This document shows, in pieces, positions 49,996-59,735 of a DNA stretch of 64,000 nt. The DNA lies in NCBI RefSeq assembly GCF_016756495.1, contig NZ_AP023243.1:3848501-3912500 (forward strand). The letters are read 5' to 3'. Source of the DNA: Mesorhizobium sp. 113-3-3. Lineage in GTDB: Bacteria; Pseudomonadota; Alphaproteobacteria; Rhizobiales; Rhizobiaceae. The translations under genes and the position numbers were made by a program. The first letter of the stretch is position 1, and each line of letters starts with the position of its first letter. The notes under the pieces were generated by a model that searched no databases, was not told the origin of the DNA, and worked only from the letters and a program-made list of their open reading frames with translations.

Positions 49996-51312
49996 TCAGT
50001 CTTCCAGCGGTTCCGGCGGATGAGCGTCGCGGCCCCTGCCGAACGTATAGCCGGTCTCCACCGCCTTGCGGCCGAACTTGTCGCGCAGCGCATCGATGGC
50101 GCCTTCGGCCATGGCGCGCTTGCGCGACTGGACGTCGACGAGATCCGGCGGGTCGGCCTTGTCATCGTCGGAGAGGTCGCTGACGCCGATGCCGAGCAAT
50201 CGAAATTTCGTTCCGTCGGTTTCCTTGCGGAGAAGCTCCACCCCGGTCTGGAAGATACGGTCGGCGAGCCTGGTCGGGTCGCCAAGCTGGCGGTTGCGGG
50301 TGCGCAGCTTGAAATCCTGGGTCTTCAGCTTCAGCACCACGGTGCGCCCGGCAATGCCTGATTTTTTCAGCCGCGCCGAGACCTTTTCCGAAAGCCCTCG
50401 CAGCACCGAGACCAGCTCGTCCAGCGACGCGATGTCGGTGTCGAAGGTGGTTTCGGCCGATACGCTCTTGGCATCCTGGTCGGGGTCGACGCGGCGAACG
50501 TCCTCACCACGCGAAAGCCGGTAGAGCCGGTCGCCCATCACGCCGTAGCGGCGCATCAGGTCGCCACGCTCCATCGTCTGCAACTGGCCGATGGTGCGGA
50601 TGCCGTCGCGTTCCAGCGTGGCGTTGAACGCCTTGCCGACGCCCCAGATCATGGTCACCGGCTGCGTCGCCAGGAAGCCGACCGCCTCGGCCTCGCCGAT
50701 GACCGAAAAGCCGCGCGGCTTGCGGAAGTCCGACGCGATCTTGGCGAGGAACTTGCAGTAGGAGAGGCCTGCAGAGACGGTGATACCCATCTCCTTCTCG
50801 ACGGCCAGCGCGAAGCGCGCCAGCACCACGGCCGGCGGCAGGCCGTGCAACCGTTCGGTGCCGGCGAGGTCGAGAAACGCTTCGTCGATCGACAACGGTT
50901 CGACCAACGGCGTCAGCGCCTGCATCATGGCGCGCACCTCGCGGCCGACGCGCACATATTTTTCCATGTTGGGCGGGATCACGACCGCCTCGGGGCAGGC
51001 CTCGAGCGCCTTGAACATCGGCATGGCGGAACGCACGCCGCGGATGCGGGCGATGTAGCATGCGGTGGACACGACCCCGCGCTTGCCGCCGCCGATGATC
51101 AGCGGCTTGTCCTTGAGCGCCGGGTTGTCGCGCTTTTCGATCGCCGCATAGAAAGCGTCGCAATCGATATGGGCCAGATGCAGCCGGTAGAGCTCGGGAT
51201 GACGGGCAAGGCGAGGGCTGCCGCAGCGCTCGCAGCGGCGCGTTTCACTGCGCTGAAACGTCAGGCAGTCACGGCAAAAACCGTGATCGGGATTGTTGAC
51301 AGGGGCCGCCAT
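49996..51312 (-). CDS. dinB: DNA polymerase IV with N-terminal zinc-finger-like leader
   Basis: DinB is a Y-family translesion polymerase. The 438-residue protein has the catalytic motifs [16 protein letters not shown] and [13 protein letters not shown], the HhH/thumb region ([20 protein letters not shown]), and the little finger domain. Residues 13-30 add a leader with C13-R-D-C16 and C27-E-R-C30, a four-cysteine zinc motif not present in E. coli DinB. Start is uncertain: ATG at 51312 or 51324, both without a strong ribosome site. Open frame upstream of 51324 is spurious. Confidence 0.93.
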   Translation of the reverse strand: MAAPVNNPDHGFCRDCLTFQRSETRRCERCGSPRLARHPELYRLHLAHIDCDAFYAAIEKRDNPALKDKPLIIGGGKRGVVSTACYIARIRGVRSAMPMFKALEACPEAVVIPPNMEKYVRVGREVRAMMQALTPLVEPLSIDEAFLDLAGTERLHGLPPAVVLARFALAVEKEMGITVSAGLSYCKFLAKIASDFRKPRGFSVIGEAEAVGFLATQPVTMIWGVGKAFNATLERDGIRTIGQLQTMERGDLMRRYGVMGDRLYRLSRGEDVRRVDPDQDAKSVSAETTFDTDIASLDELVSVLRGLSEKVSARLKKSGIAGRTVVLKLKTQDFKLRTRNRQLGDPTRLADRIFQTGVELLRKETDGTKFRLLGIGVSDLSDDDKADPPDLVDVQSRKRAMAEGAIDALRDKFGRKAVETGYTFGRGRDAHPPEPLED

Positions 51313-51390
51313 CACTGCGAACATAAAGAGAACAGAGGCAATGGTACGACAGTGCAGGGTCAGCGACAAGCTTGGCCTGGGGAGAACCGT

Positions 51391-51977
51391 ATGAGCACGA
51401 CCATAGTGCCGCTGGCGCCTGGGCTCTGGCCTGACTTCGAGGACCTTTTCGGCAAGCAGGGTGCCTGCTACGGCTGCTGGTGCACGCATTTCCGGCTGGC
51501 GACGGCGGCGCGGCGCGAGAGCAGCCGCGAACGCAACAAGGACCATATCAAGGCGCGTATCGAAGCCGGCCCGCCGCCCGGGCTGCTGGCCCTTGAGGAC
51601 GGCAAGGCGGTCGGCTGGATGCAGATCGGGCCGCGCGCCGACGTGCCCGAATGGAACAACAAGGGCAGGGGCTCGGCGCCGATCGACCCCGCCGACGCTT
51701 CCGATCCGGCCGTCTGGGCGATCTCCTGCTTCTTCATCCGCGCCAAGGCGCGCGGCCGGGGCATCACGCATCGCCTCGTCGAAGGCGGTATCGATTTCGC
51801 CCGCAGCAACGGAGCACGCTCGTCGAGGCCTGCCCGATCGACCTGTCGCGCGATTCGCGCTCGATCGGCCTTTTCGTCGGCTCGTCGGGTGTGTTCGAGA
51901 AGGCCGGGTTCGAGAGGCTGGTGGAACGCAAGGCGGGTCGGCCGCTGATGCGGCTGGTGCTGAAGCCGATTGCCTGA
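51391..51977 (+). pseudogene. GNAT-family N-acetyltransferase, broken by a frameshift
   Basis: From ATG 51391 ([26 protein letters not shown] upstream) the frame encodes an acetyltransferase with acetyl-CoA motif [20 protein letters not shown]. After SNGA it turns into Arg/Ser-rich nonsense. In the next frame (codons starting one base earlier) the expected C-terminus continues at once: [20 protein letters not shown] ... [20 protein letters not shown] and stops at 51977. A one-base loss near 51814-51816 explains the switch. The repaired protein would be about 195 residues. It could be a real pseudogene or a sequencing error. Confidence 0.82.
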
Positions 51978-52063
51978 CTGTCATCATCTTGCAGTTGTGA
52001 TGGTATTTCCCTACCAGAAGGCAGCGAAACGATTTTTGCCTTTCGATCAAACGGAGACTTCCC

Positions 52064-53668
52064 GTGAACCGTATGTTGCCATTTGCCTTTGCCGCGCTTC
52101 TCATCAGCGCGCCCGCCTTCGGCCAGACCGTCGACAGCAAGGGCGCCAAGCAATTGTCCGACGACCTGTCCCGCTATGTCGGCAAACAGGCGCTCGACAA
52201 GGGCATTCTGAAGGTCTCGGTCGAAGGCGACGCCTACAAGGTCGCGTTCGATCTCAAGGCGCTTGCCGCGACATTTCCCGAGCAGGGAAAGGTGAAACTC
52301 GACTTCGCGCCCTACGCCGTGCTGGTGAAGCCGCGCAGCGACGGAACCTGGGATGTCTCGATGGATTTTTCGCAAAGCGGATCCTTCGAGTTCAACGGGC
52401 CGGAAGGGCTGCAAAGCACGCAGTTCTCGATCAAGGACGGCAAGGGTTCCGGCGTCTATGATCCCAATCTGGCGGCCTTCATCAGCGGTGCCAGTTCGTT
52501 GGCCGGCATGACGATGGCATCGAAGGATGCCAAGCAGCAGATGGAGGCCAGCACGGGCGCCGGCACCGCGACGATTGCCGCCACCAAGGCCGCTAACGGC
52601 GGCGTCGATTTCACGATGTCGCAAAAGATTTCGAATTTCGTCGAATCGATCAAACTGGACGATCCGGAGAACGGGCTGAATTTTCCGGTCACGATCAAGT
52701 CGCCGGAATTGTCGGTGGAAGCCAGCGGCAAGGGCGTGCAGACGAGGCCGCTGCTCGACCTCCTGGCATTTGCCGTGGCCAATGAGGATGAGAAGACGCT
52801 GAAGGCAAACCAGGCGCAGCTCAAGTCGCTGCTGCGCGCCGCGCTTCCGGTTTGGGAGCGCATCGACGGCACCTATGGCTTCAAGGATTTCGCGGTCGAC
52901 AGCCCGATCGGCACTTTCGGGGCAACCCAGCTCAGCACGGCGTTCGGCAGCGACGGCGTTTCCCAGAGCGGCAAGGTCACCTACGGCATCAAGGCGTCGG
53001 GTCTCACCGTGCCGCAGCAGCTTTTGCCTAGCTGGAGCGTGGCGCTTCTGCCCACCGACATCGACCTGAACTTCGGCGGCGCCAATATCGATCTCGACAG
53101 CATGGCGAAGAAGGCGATCGAAGCCTTTGATCTCAATCAGGATCTGCCGCTGACGGCCGAGTTCGGCGACCAGCTCAAGGCCGACTTCCTGGCCAAGGCG
53201 CCGAAGGTCGTCATCGCCCACAGCACCGTGAAGAACAAGGACATGGAGATCGCGCTGGAAGGTGAGATGACAAGCTTCGGCCAGAAGCCGGATGCAAATC
53301 TCACCGTCGATGTCGCCGGCTTCGACAAGATCATGGAGCATTTGCAGGAGGCGGCAAAGGCGGAGCCGGAGATCGGGCAGTACGTGCCTGTCGCCCTCAT
53401 GGCCAAGGGTTTTGCCAAGACGCTCCCGGACGGCCGCCTGGAATGGGCCATCAGCACCAAGGCGGACGGCTCGGTCACCGTCAACGGCGTCATGCTGAAG
53501 CCAGCCGACCCGGCGGTGGATGACAGCGTCGACGATGGTGACGGCGCGGGCGAAAGCAACGACGGCGACAATGGCGGCGCCGCCAATAGTGGCGCTGGCG
53601 ACAATGGCGGTGGCGCTGATAGTGGCGGCAGCGACAATGGCGGGGCCGGTGCGAAGCTCAATCCTTGA
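52064..53668 (+). CDS. large exported protein with Asp/Asn/Gly-rich tail, function unknown
   Basis: The start is GTG at 52064 with GGAG 8 bases upstream. The 534-residue product has a signal peptide ([18 protein letters not shown]) and an acidic, beta-rich periplasmic body without known catalytic motifs; its overall look is like YdgA/DUF945- or AsmA-like proteins, but I cannot assign a family. The last ~45 residues are low complexity: acidic [18 protein letters not shown] then repeats of DNGG separated by Ala/Ser ([20 protein letters not shown]). Convergent with the HAD gene across a hairpin. Confidence 0.7.
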   Translation: MNRMLPFAFAALLISAPAFGQTVDSKGAKQLSDDLSRYVGKQALDKGILKVSVEGDAYKVAFDLKALAATFPEQGKVKLDFAPYAVLVKPRSDGTWDVSMDFSQSGSFEFNGPEGLQSTQFSIKDGKGSGVYDPNLAAFISGASSLAGMTMASKDAKQQMEASTGAGTATIAATKAANGGVDFTMSQKISNFVESIKLDDPENGLNFPVTIKSPELSVEASGKGVQTRPLLDLLAFAVANEDEKTLKANQAQLKSLLRAALPVWERIDGTYGFKDFAVDSPIGTFGATQLSTAFGSDGVSQSGKVTYGIKASGLTVPQQLLPSWSVALLPTDIDLNFGGANIDLDSMAKKAIEAFDLNQDLPLTAEFGDQLKADFLAKAPKVVIAHSTVKNKDMEIALEGEMTSFGQKPDANLTVDVAGFDKIMEHLQEAAKAEPEIGQYVPVALMAKGFAKTLPDGRLEWAISTKADGSVTVNGVMLKPADPAVDDSVDDGDGAGESNDGDNGGAANSGAGDNGGGADSGGSDNGGAGAKLNP

Positions 53669-53683
53669 GGGTTAGGCTTCCTG

Positions 53684-53719
53684 CGCCCCCGGGAAGCGCA
53701 TAGCGCTTTCCCAGGGGCG
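53684..53719. terminator. hairpin between convergent genes
   Basis: CGCCCC-c-GGGAAGCGC and GCGCTTTCCC-a-GGGGCG pair around the loop ATA, a 15-bp stem with one internal mismatch. It lies between the exported protein gene and the convergent HAD gene and could terminate both. No U-tract on either side. Confidence 0.55.
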
Positions 53720-53732
53720 TCGCGCCTGACGT

Positions 53733-54386
53733 TTAAAGCCCCAGGGCGCTCACAATCTTCGGCCCGGCTTCGTGCCAGTCCTGGACGACGATGACATCGT
53801 GCTGGACCGCCGGCAGGAAGGCGCGCAGCGAATTGTCGGCCATCAGGTGGAAAAGACTGGCGTCGGCGACCTTCTCCCGCACCGAGGCCAGATTGTGCGG
53901 CTGATCGTCGACGAAGACCACCGGCCGGCCGCTCTGGCCGCGCAGTCTGGCCACGGCCGGTCCCTTGGCCATCTCGGTGGTCAGAAGCGGGTAGTTCAGC
54001 CCGAGCGCATCGAGATGGGCGCGGCGCACGGCGCGATGCCGGTGCGGCATGGCCGTCAGCATGATGATTTCCGCGCGGTCGCCAAGCCTTGCCAGGGCTT
54101 CCGCAGCGCCGTCGGTGATGCTCTGCCAATCGGCCTGCGCGTCGAAGAAATCGCCCAGAAGTGCCGTGACTTCGGGCTGTTCGATCAGGCGGCCACTGGC
54201 CGTTTCGGCAATGTTGCCGGTCAGCCGGAAGGACGCCAGCGTCAGGCCATAGCCGCGCGACTTGAGGAAATGTGGGAAGGGGCGAATGAATTCGAGTACG
54301 ACGTCATCGACGTCGAGCACCAGCAGCGGCCGGTCGTCCGCTGAGAGTTCCTCGATCTGGCGCGCGGTCTCCGGATCATCGCTCAT
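53733..54386 (-). CDS. HAD-superfamily hydrolase
   Basis: The 217-residue protein has the HAD nucleophile motif LLVLDVDDVV (D25, D27), motif II in IIMLTAMPHRHRAV (T after LL), a lysine in EMAKGPAV, and motif IV VVFVDDQPHNLASV. Phosphatase activity on an unknown small molecule is expected. It overlaps the DUF3572 gene upstream by four bases (ATGA type), so both are co-translated. Confidence 0.82.
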   Translation of the reverse strand: MSDDPETARQIEELSADDRPLLVLDVDDVVLEFIRPFPHFLKSRGYGLTLASFRLTGNIAETASGRLIEQPEVTALLGDFFDAQADWQSITDGAAEALARLGDRAEIIMLTAMPHRHRAVRRAHLDALGLNYPLLTTEMAKGPAVARLRGQSGRPVVFVDDQPHNLASVREKVADASLFHLMADNSLRAFLPAVQHDVIVVQDWHEAGPKIVSALGL

Positions 54387-54682
54387 ATGGAATGCTCGTG
54401 GTTGTCGTCGCCGAGCGGCAGTGCGCGCAACGCCTTGCCGACGGCGGCCGGCGGCGTGCCGGTTTCCTCGGCAAAGCGCATCAGGGTCGGCTCATGGGCA
54501 AGGATAAATTGCAGCACGCCGGCCAGAAAACCCGGCTCGCCGGCGGCCTTGCGGATCGAATGCGCTTCTATTCCGGTGATCGCCAGAAAGCGTGGCAACA
54601 GTTCCGGATCGGAGGCGACGAAGCCCAGCGCCTTCACGGCAATGGTTTCCGCCTCTTCGCGCATTGACGCCGCGTTTGCCAT
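54383..54682 (-). CDS. DUF3572 family protein
   Basis: The 99-residue protein (MANAASMREEAETIAVKALG...) matches DUF3572, short helical proteins next to divK in many Hyphomicrobiales. GAAGG lies 5 bases before ATG 54682. It is divergent from divK across a 247-base gap and overlaps the downstream HAD gene. Function unknown. Confidence 0.85.
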   Translation of the reverse strand: MANAASMREEAETIAVKALGFVASDPELLPRFLAITGIEAHSIRKAAGEPGFLAGVLQFILAHEPTLMRFAEETGTPPAAVGKALRALPLGDDNHEHSI

Positions 54683-54929
54683 CACTACCTTCGGTACGTG
54701 GAATGAGTCTCTTCCGCAGTAATGGCAAGAATTGCTTGCGGCAAGCCTTTACAGCGCCGCGCGCCGTTTGGACGCGCGGTCAGGCGAGGTGGAATTCGCG
54801 CTGCTTTGCAGTTCGGGGGTTTCCGTTTCGTCAATCATATTGCCGTATCGTGAAGCAGGGTTTGGTGCGTTCAAGGACGAGCGCATAACGGCCGCCTTCG
54901 AGCGGAGCGACGGCCGGGACGGGATGTCG

Positions 54930-55301
54930 ATGCCTAAGAAGGTCATGATCGTCGAGGACAATGAGCTCAACATGAAGCTCTTTCGGGACCTCATCGAAGC
55001 AAGCGGCTACGAGACGGTGCGCACCCGCAACGGTCTTGAGGCGCTCGACCTGGCGCGCCAGCACCGGCCCGACCTCATCCTGATGGACATTCAGCTGCCC
55101 GAAGTGTCGGGACTGGAAGTGACCAAGTGGCTGAAGGAAGATGACGAGCTGCACGTCATTCCGGTCATCGCCGTGACCGCCTTCGCCATGAAAGGCGACG
55201 AGGAGCGCATCCGCCAGGGCGGCTGCGAGGCCTATATTTCGAAGCCGATCTCAGTGCCGCGTTTCATCGAAACCATCAAATCCTACCTGGGCGATGCCTG
55301 A
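54930..55301 (+). CDS. divK: single-domain response regulator DivK
   Basis: DivK controls CtrA activity and the cell cycle through DivJ/PleC-type kinases. The 123-residue protein is one receiver domain: [20 protein letters not shown], phospho-acceptor D53 in [14 protein letters not shown] in [17 protein letters not shown] in [11 protein letters not shown]. The ATG at 54930 has GGGACGGG about 8 bases upstream and is preferred to the ATG at 54924, which lies only two bases from that run. pleD follows after 33 bases, as in Caulobacter. Confidence 0.96.
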   Translation: MPKKVMIVEDNELNMKLFRDLIEASGYETVRTRNGLEALDLARQHRPDLILMDIQLPEVSGLEVTKWLKEDDELHVIPVIAVTAFAMKGDEERIRQGGCEAYISKPISVPRFIETIKSYLGDA

Positions 55302-55334
55302 TGTACCTTTCCAGCCGAGCCGGAGCCTTGTGAT

Positions 55335-56708
55335 ATGACCGCGCGGATCCTCGTCGTCGACGACATCCCTGCCAATGTGAGGCTGCTTGAGGTTCGGCTG
55401 CTGGCCGAATATTTCGAGGTGCTGACCGCCACCAACGGGCCCGACGCCATCGAGACCTGCGAGAACGGCAAGGTCGATGTCGTGCTGCTCGACGTGATGA
55501 TGCCCGACATGGACGGGTTCGAGGTCTGCCGCCGGCTGAAGAGCGATCCGGCGACGTCACACATTCCGGTGGTGATGATCACCGCGCTCGACCAGGTCTC
55601 CGACCGCGTGCGCGGGCTCGAGGCCGGCGCCGACGATTTCCTGACCAAGCCGGTCAACGACCTGCAGCTCATGACGCGGGTCAAGAGCCTTGTCCGGTTG
55701 AAGTCGCTCACCGACGAGCTCAGGCTGCGCGCTTCGACGACGCGCAATATCGGCATCGAGGAGTTGCTCAGCCGCAATTTCGCGTCCGAGGACACGACGC
55801 CGAAAGTACTGTTGATCGACGAGCGCAAATCATCGGTCGAGCGCATCCAGAAGATGCTGCGCGACCGCGCCGACCTCGATGTCATCGGCGACCCGCATGC
55901 CGGGTTCTTCCAGGCCGCCGAGACGTCCTATGAATGCGTGATGATCTCGACGGCCTTCGCCGATTTCGATCCGCTCCGGCTCTGCTCGCAATTGCGCTCG
56001 CTCGACCGCACCCGTTTCGTGCCGATCATCCTTTTGGCCGACGAGGGCGAGGAGGAGCGCATCATCCGCGGCCTCGAACTCGGCATCAACGACTATCTGA
56101 TGCGGCCGATCGACCAGCAGGAGCTGACGGCGCGGCTGCGCACCCAGGTGCGCCGCAAGCGCTACAATGACCAATTGCGCGCCAGCGTCACCCAGACCAT
56201 CGAGATGGCGGTCACTGACGGCCTGACGGGGCTGCACAACCGCCGCTATCTCGACAGCCATTTGCAGACGCTGTTCGACCGCGCCGTGGCGCGGCGCCGG
56301 CCGCTGTCGGTGATGATCACCGATCTCGACCGCTTCAAGTCGATCAATGACGCGCATGGCCATGATGGCGGCGACGACGTGCTGCGGGAATTCGCGCGGC
56401 GGCTGCGCAAGAATGTCAGGGGTATCGACCTTGCCTGCCGGTTCGGCGGCGAGGAGTTCGTGGTGGTCATGCCGGATACCGATGGCGTCGTGGCCGAGAA
56501 GGTGGCCGAACGCATCCGCGCCGAAATCGCCCAGAAGCCTTTCGCCATCGGCGCCGACGGCAAGACGATCGAGGTCACCGTCAGCGTCGGTGTGTCGTCG
56601 GTGCTGAAGGGCGTGGATACGGTGGCGGCGCTGATGAAGCGCGCCGATCTCGCGCTTTACGAAGCCAAGAGCGGCGGCCGCAACCGCGTCGTTGCCAAGG
56701 CGGCGTAA
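55335..56708 (+). CDS. pleD: response regulator/diguanylate cyclase PleD
   Basis: PleD makes c-di-GMP after phosphorylation and governs polar development in related species. The 457-residue protein has receiver 1 (phospho-acceptor D53 in VVLLDVMMPDMDGF), receiver 2 (about residues 155-275, a degenerate adaptor lacking a clear acceptor Asp), and a GGDEF domain with GGEEF at 371-375. The inhibitory I-site RGID (in VRGIDLACRFGG) is intact, so product inhibition should operate. Cotranscribed with divK. Confidence 0.97.
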   Translation: MTARILVVDDIPANVRLLEVRLLAEYFEVLTATNGPDAIETCENGKVDVVLLDVMMPDMDGFEVCRRLKSDPATSHIPVVMITALDQVSDRVRGLEAGADDFLTKPVNDLQLMTRVKSLVRLKSLTDELRLRASTTRNIGIEELLSRNFASEDTTPKVLLIDERKSSVERIQKMLRDRADLDVIGDPHAGFFQAAETSYECVMISTAFADFDPLRLCSQLRSLDRTRFVPIILLADEGEEERIIRGLELGINDYLMRPIDQQELTARLRTQVRRKRYNDQLRASVTQTIEMAVTDGLTGLHNRRYLDSHLQTLFDRAVARRRPLSVMITDLDRFKSINDAHGHDGGDDVLREFARRLRKNVRGIDLACRFGGEEFVVVMPDTDGVVAEKVAERIRAEIAQKPFAIGADGKTIEVTVSVGVSSVLKGVDTVAALMKRADLALYEAKSGGRNRVVAKAA

Positions 56709-57220
56709 GCGTCCGCGACCGATTCTACGGTCAATCCAACAAGGTTAGCTATTTACCTTAATCCAAGCGATTCGCGAGCCTTGGTTAAGAAACTGTTGAT
56801 TTTCATAAGCTCTTGAGCAAATGTGCAGGCCAAGACGAAGCCGGCACGAGGGTACATAGCCGGCTCGATCCCTAGAAATACCCCATGATGCTCAGGTCCG
56901 CCGCATCTCCTGGGTCCGTGGGGTCGGCCGGCCGGCGCTGGCACATAGTGGCCTCCTCGTACCGCTGCCAAACGCCGACCGGCCCCCTTCTTCCAAACAG
57001 ACATCAGAACTTCGTGCCAAGGCGCGAAGGACTCTGATTTTTTGCCTGCAGGCGATCCGGGCTCCCGTCTTCGATCCACGGCTGTCAGCCGTTCAAAGCG
57101 ATCCGAGCAGGAGAGCACCCCTTCCATTTCGTACATATGGCGCACAAGGGGCTTGCGCCAAGACCCGGCCCCTCCCGTAAAAAGCGGCGCAGACCAGGCG
57201 TGAAACGGGAGTGACGATTG
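56709..57220. other. 512-base stretch without a clear gene between pleD and the FAD monooxygenase gene
   Basis: This is the longest gene-free stretch in the window. It holds a 24-codon minus-strand ORF with a very strong ribosome binding site (56872-56946), an AGCCGGC / GCCGGCT inverted repeat (about 56839-56865), and a 130-codon minus-strand open frame (57145 to 56753) without ribosome site or family features that I consider spurious. rpmG, which follows pleD in several rhizobia, is not here. Confidence 0.5.
56872..56946 (-). CDS. possible 24-residue small protein or leader peptide
   Basis: The ORF reads MCQRRPADPTDPGDAADLSI then MGYF. It is preceded by GAGGAGG exactly 5 bases before the ATG (bases 56952-56958 on the plus strand as CCTCCTC), the best Shine-Dalgarno in this gap. 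I do not recognise the peptide. It could be a small protein, a leader peptide or chance. No gene follows it on the minus strand until pleD, which is antisense. Confidence 0.3.
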   Translation of the reverse strand: MCQRRPADPTDPGDAADLSIMGYF

Positions 57221-58690
57221 ATGATTTCAGAGCATGCGGTGGTGATCGCCGGGGGCGGTCCGACAGGATTGATGCTGGCGGGGGAACTCGCGCTGGCAGG
57301 CGTCGATGTCGCCATCGTCGAGCGGCGCCCGGACCAGCAACTGGTCGGCTTGCGCGCGGGTGGCCTGCACGCGCGCACCATCGAGATTCTCGATCAGCGC
57401 GGAATTGCCGACCGGTTTGTGTCGCAGGGGCAAAGCTTCCCGACCATCGGCTTCCACATGATCCGTTTGGACATCAGCGACTTTCCCGGCCGGCACAGCT
57501 GTCTCCTGGCGCTGCGGCAAAACCATATCGAACGGATACTGGCCGACTGGATCAACGCGTTGGGGGTGCCGATCTATCGTGGACAGGACGTCACCGGTTT
57601 CGCGCAGGATGATGGCGGCGTCGACGTGGAACTGTGCGGTGGCCAATGGCTGCGGGCGCAATACCTCGTCGGCTGCGACGGAGGGCGCAGCACGATCCGC
57701 AAGGCGGCGGGCATCGAGTTTCCCGGATGGGATCCGACGATGAGCTGGATGATCGCCGAGGTCGAAATGTCCGGGGAACCGGCATTGGGCTTTCGCAGCG
57801 ACGCCTACGGAATTCATGCGATAGGCAAAATCGAGGACAGCGACCGGGTGGGTGTCGTGCTGACCGAGAGGCAGTTGACCATCGGAGGTGAACCGACGCT
57901 GGTCGACCTCAGCGAGGCGCTTGTCGCCGTCTACGGCACCGATTACGCGGTCCACAGCCCAACCTGGATCTCCCGCTTCACCGATATGACGCGGCAGGCC
58001 GCCGCCTACCGCGACAGGCGTGTCCTGTTGGCCGGCGACGCCGCGCATATCCATCCGCCGATGGGCGGGCAGGGGCTCAATATCGGCGTGCAGGACGCGG
58101 TCAATCTGGGGTGGAAGCTGGCCCAGGTGGTCAAGCGGACCTCGCCGGAAAGCCTGCTCGACAGCTATCACGCCGAACGTCATCCGATCGCCGCTCGCGT
58201 GCTGCGCAACGCGAAGGCGCAGGTTGCGCTGCGTCGCATGGATGCCAGCACCAAGGCCCTGGGCGACATCTTTACCGAGCTGCTCGGTATGGATGAGCCG
58301 CGTAAGCGGATTGCCGCGGAGATGTCCGGTCTGGGCATCCATTACGATCTCGGCGAGGGACATCCACTGCTTGGCCGGCGAATGCCCGACCTCGACCTGG
58401 TCGCCGCCGGCGGTCCAGTACGGGTCTTCAGCCTGCTGCATGACGCCCGGCCGGTGCTTCTCGACCTCGGCGAACCAGGCGGACTGGACATCGCGCCCTG
58501 GGCGGACCGGGTCCGGCAGACCGAGGCTGGATATGACGGCACCTGGGAACTGCCGGTCCTCGGGGCGGTCGCCGCGCCCGCCGCCGTGCTGATCCGGCCC
58601 GATGGCTATGTGGCCTGGGTCGGGGACGGAACCCAACAGGGACTGGCCGACGCGCTGACCACCTGGTTCGGGCCGCCTGCCGCGGGTTAG
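57221..58690 (+). CDS. FAD-dependent monooxygenase (rifampicin monooxygenase/aromatic hydroxylase type)
   Basis: The 489-residue class A flavoprotein monooxygenase would use NAD(P)H and O2 to hydroxylate an aromatic or polyketide substrate. The FAD dinucleotide-binding motif is GGGPTG (11-16), the DG motif is in VGCDGGRSTIRKAAGIEFPG, and the GD motif reads VLLAGDAAHIHPPMGGQGLN. The C-terminal thioredoxin-like domain is present. The closest resemblance is to rifampicin monooxygenase (Rox)-like proteins, so drug inactivation is possible. The start is ATG 57221 with GGGAG 10 bases upstream. It converges with the GlxA-type regulator. Confidence 0.88.
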   Translation: MISEHAVVIAGGGPTGLMLAGELALAGVDVAIVERRPDQQLVGLRAGGLHARTIEILDQRGIADRFVSQGQSFPTIGFHMIRLDISDFPGRHSCLLALRQNHIERILADWINALGVPIYRGQDVTGFAQDDGGVDVELCGGQWLRAQYLVGCDGGRSTIRKAAGIEFPGWDPTMSWMIAEVEMSGEPALGFRSDAYGIHAIGKIEDSDRVGVVLTERQLTIGGEPTLVDLSEALVAVYGTDYAVHSPTWISRFTDMTRQAAAYRDRRVLLAGDAAHIHPPMGGQGLNIGVQDAVNLGWKLAQVVKRTSPESLLDSYHAERHPIAARVLRNAKAQVALRRMDASTKALGDIFTELLGMDEPRKRIAAEMSGLGIHYDLGEGHPLLGRRMPDLDLVAAGGPVRVFSLLHDARPVLLDLGEPGGLDIAPWADRVRQTEAGYDGTWELPVLGAVAAPAAVLIRPDGYVAWVGDGTQQGLADALTTWFGPPAAG

Positions 58691-58699
58691 CGACACGCC

Positions 58700-59647
58700 T
58701 TAGAAGCGTTCGCGATAATCGCGCGGGTTGGTGCCGAGGACGCGTAGAAAGCCGCGCCGCATCGTCTCTTCCGATCCGAATCCGCAGCGGCGGGCCGTCT
58801 GGTTGACGGCCTGGCCCCGTTCCAGCATCCCTCGCGCCGCCTCGATCCGGATCTCCTCGATGGCGCGCGCCGGTGTGCGGCCCGTTGCCTCCCGATAGTG
58901 CCTGGAGAAACTGCGCGGGCTCATATTGGCGCGCTCGGCCAGGTTCGGCAGCGAAAGGTCGCCGTCCAGATTGTCCTGGATCCAGCCATGCAGCCGGTCG
59001 AAGCGTTCGTCGCCTTGCTGAAGCTTGAGGGTCTGGCTGAACTGCGCCTGGCCACCGGGTCGTTTCAGGAAGACCACCAGCTCGCGCGCCACGCTAAGCG
59101 CCACGCGCCGGCCAAGGTCGGCCTCGACGAAGGAAAGGGCGAGATCTATGCCCGCCGTCACGCCTGCCGACGTCCAGACATTGCCGTCACGGATGAAGAT
59201 CGGGTCGGGTTCGAGGCGGACCGCTGGAAAGCGCCGCGCCAATTCGGCGCAGCGTGCCCAATGAGTGACCGCACGCCGGCCGTCGAGCAATCCTGCCGTT
59301 GCCAGAAGCATGGCGCCACTGCACACCGACGCTGTCCGCGTGGCGTCGTGCGAGCGGCCGACTATCCATTGGACGAGTTCGGGATCCTCGCAGGCCGCGT
59401 TGACGCCCCATCCGCCAGGCACGATCAGCGTATCTATCCTTGACCCATGTGGCGGCAGCGCCGCGGTCTCGAGCACGAGGCCGGCGGACGTCCTGATCCG
59501 TGGCGAGGCGGCGACGACCGTGACCTCATAGGGAGCCGGTTCACCGGCCTGAGTCCTGAAGTCGTTGGCGCTGGCGAAAACCTGAAGCGGCCCGCTGACA
59601 TCGAGGAGCTGGATGTCGGGATAGGCAAGGATTTCGATATGGCGCAT
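58700..59647 (-). CDS. GlxA-type transcriptional regulator (DJ-1/PfpI plus AraC domains)
   Basis: The 315-residue protein has an N-terminal class I glutamine-amidotransferase-like (DJ-1/PfpI) domain (IEILAYPDIQLLDVSGPLQV; SVCSGAMLLATAGLLDGRRA) and a C-terminal AraC helix-turn-helix (LSLPNLAERANMSPRSFSRH; TPARAIEEIRIEAARGMLER). Such proteins activate amine or nitrogen-compound catabolic genes. It is divergent from the isonitrile hydratase gene, whose product has the same fold as its own N-terminal domain. Start chosen at 59647 (MRHIEILAYPDI), the family N-terminus. Confidence 0.92.
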   Translation of the reverse strand: MRHIEILAYPDIQLLDVSGPLQVFASANDFRTQAGEPAPYEVTVVAASPRIRTSAGLVLETAALPPHGSRIDTLIVPGGWGVNAACEDPELVQWIVGRSHDATRTASVCSGAMLLATAGLLDGRRAVTHWARCAELARRFPAVRLEPDPIFIRDGNVWTSAGVTAGIDLALSFVEADLGRRVALSVARELVVFLKRPGGQAQFSQTLKLQQGDERFDRLHGWIQDNLDGDLSLPNLAERANMSPRSFSRHYREATGRTPARAIEEIRIEAARGMLERGQAVNQTARRCGFGSEETMRRGFLRVLGTNPRDYRERF

Positions 59648-59674
59648 GGCGATTTGGCTTGAAATGAGGGATGA

Positions 59675-59690
59675 TTGGCATTCGTGCCAA
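59675..59690. promoter_or_regulatory. palindrome TTGGCA-N4-TGCCAA between divergent genes
   Basis: TTGGCATTCGTGCCAA is a perfect 6-bp inverted repeat with a 4-base spacer, midway in the 88-base gap between the GlxA-type regulator and the isonitrile hydratase gene. Position and symmetry suggest the binding site of the adjacent regulator. Confidence 0.55.
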
Positions 59691-59735
59691 AGCATGATGC
59701 CTTAGGTTGGCTGGAGTCAATCCAAGGAGAGTTCC

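Noticed and set aside
51313..52149. Long upstream extension of the dinB frame (to 717 residues)
   Set aside because: The extension is antisense to the frameshifted GNAT gene and reads as Arg/Pro-rich noise; polymerase homology begins at the AAPVNNPDH region.
56753..57145. 130-codon minus-strand frame after pleD
   Set aside because: It has no convincing start or family features; only the embedded 24-codon ORF in another frame has a good ribosome site.
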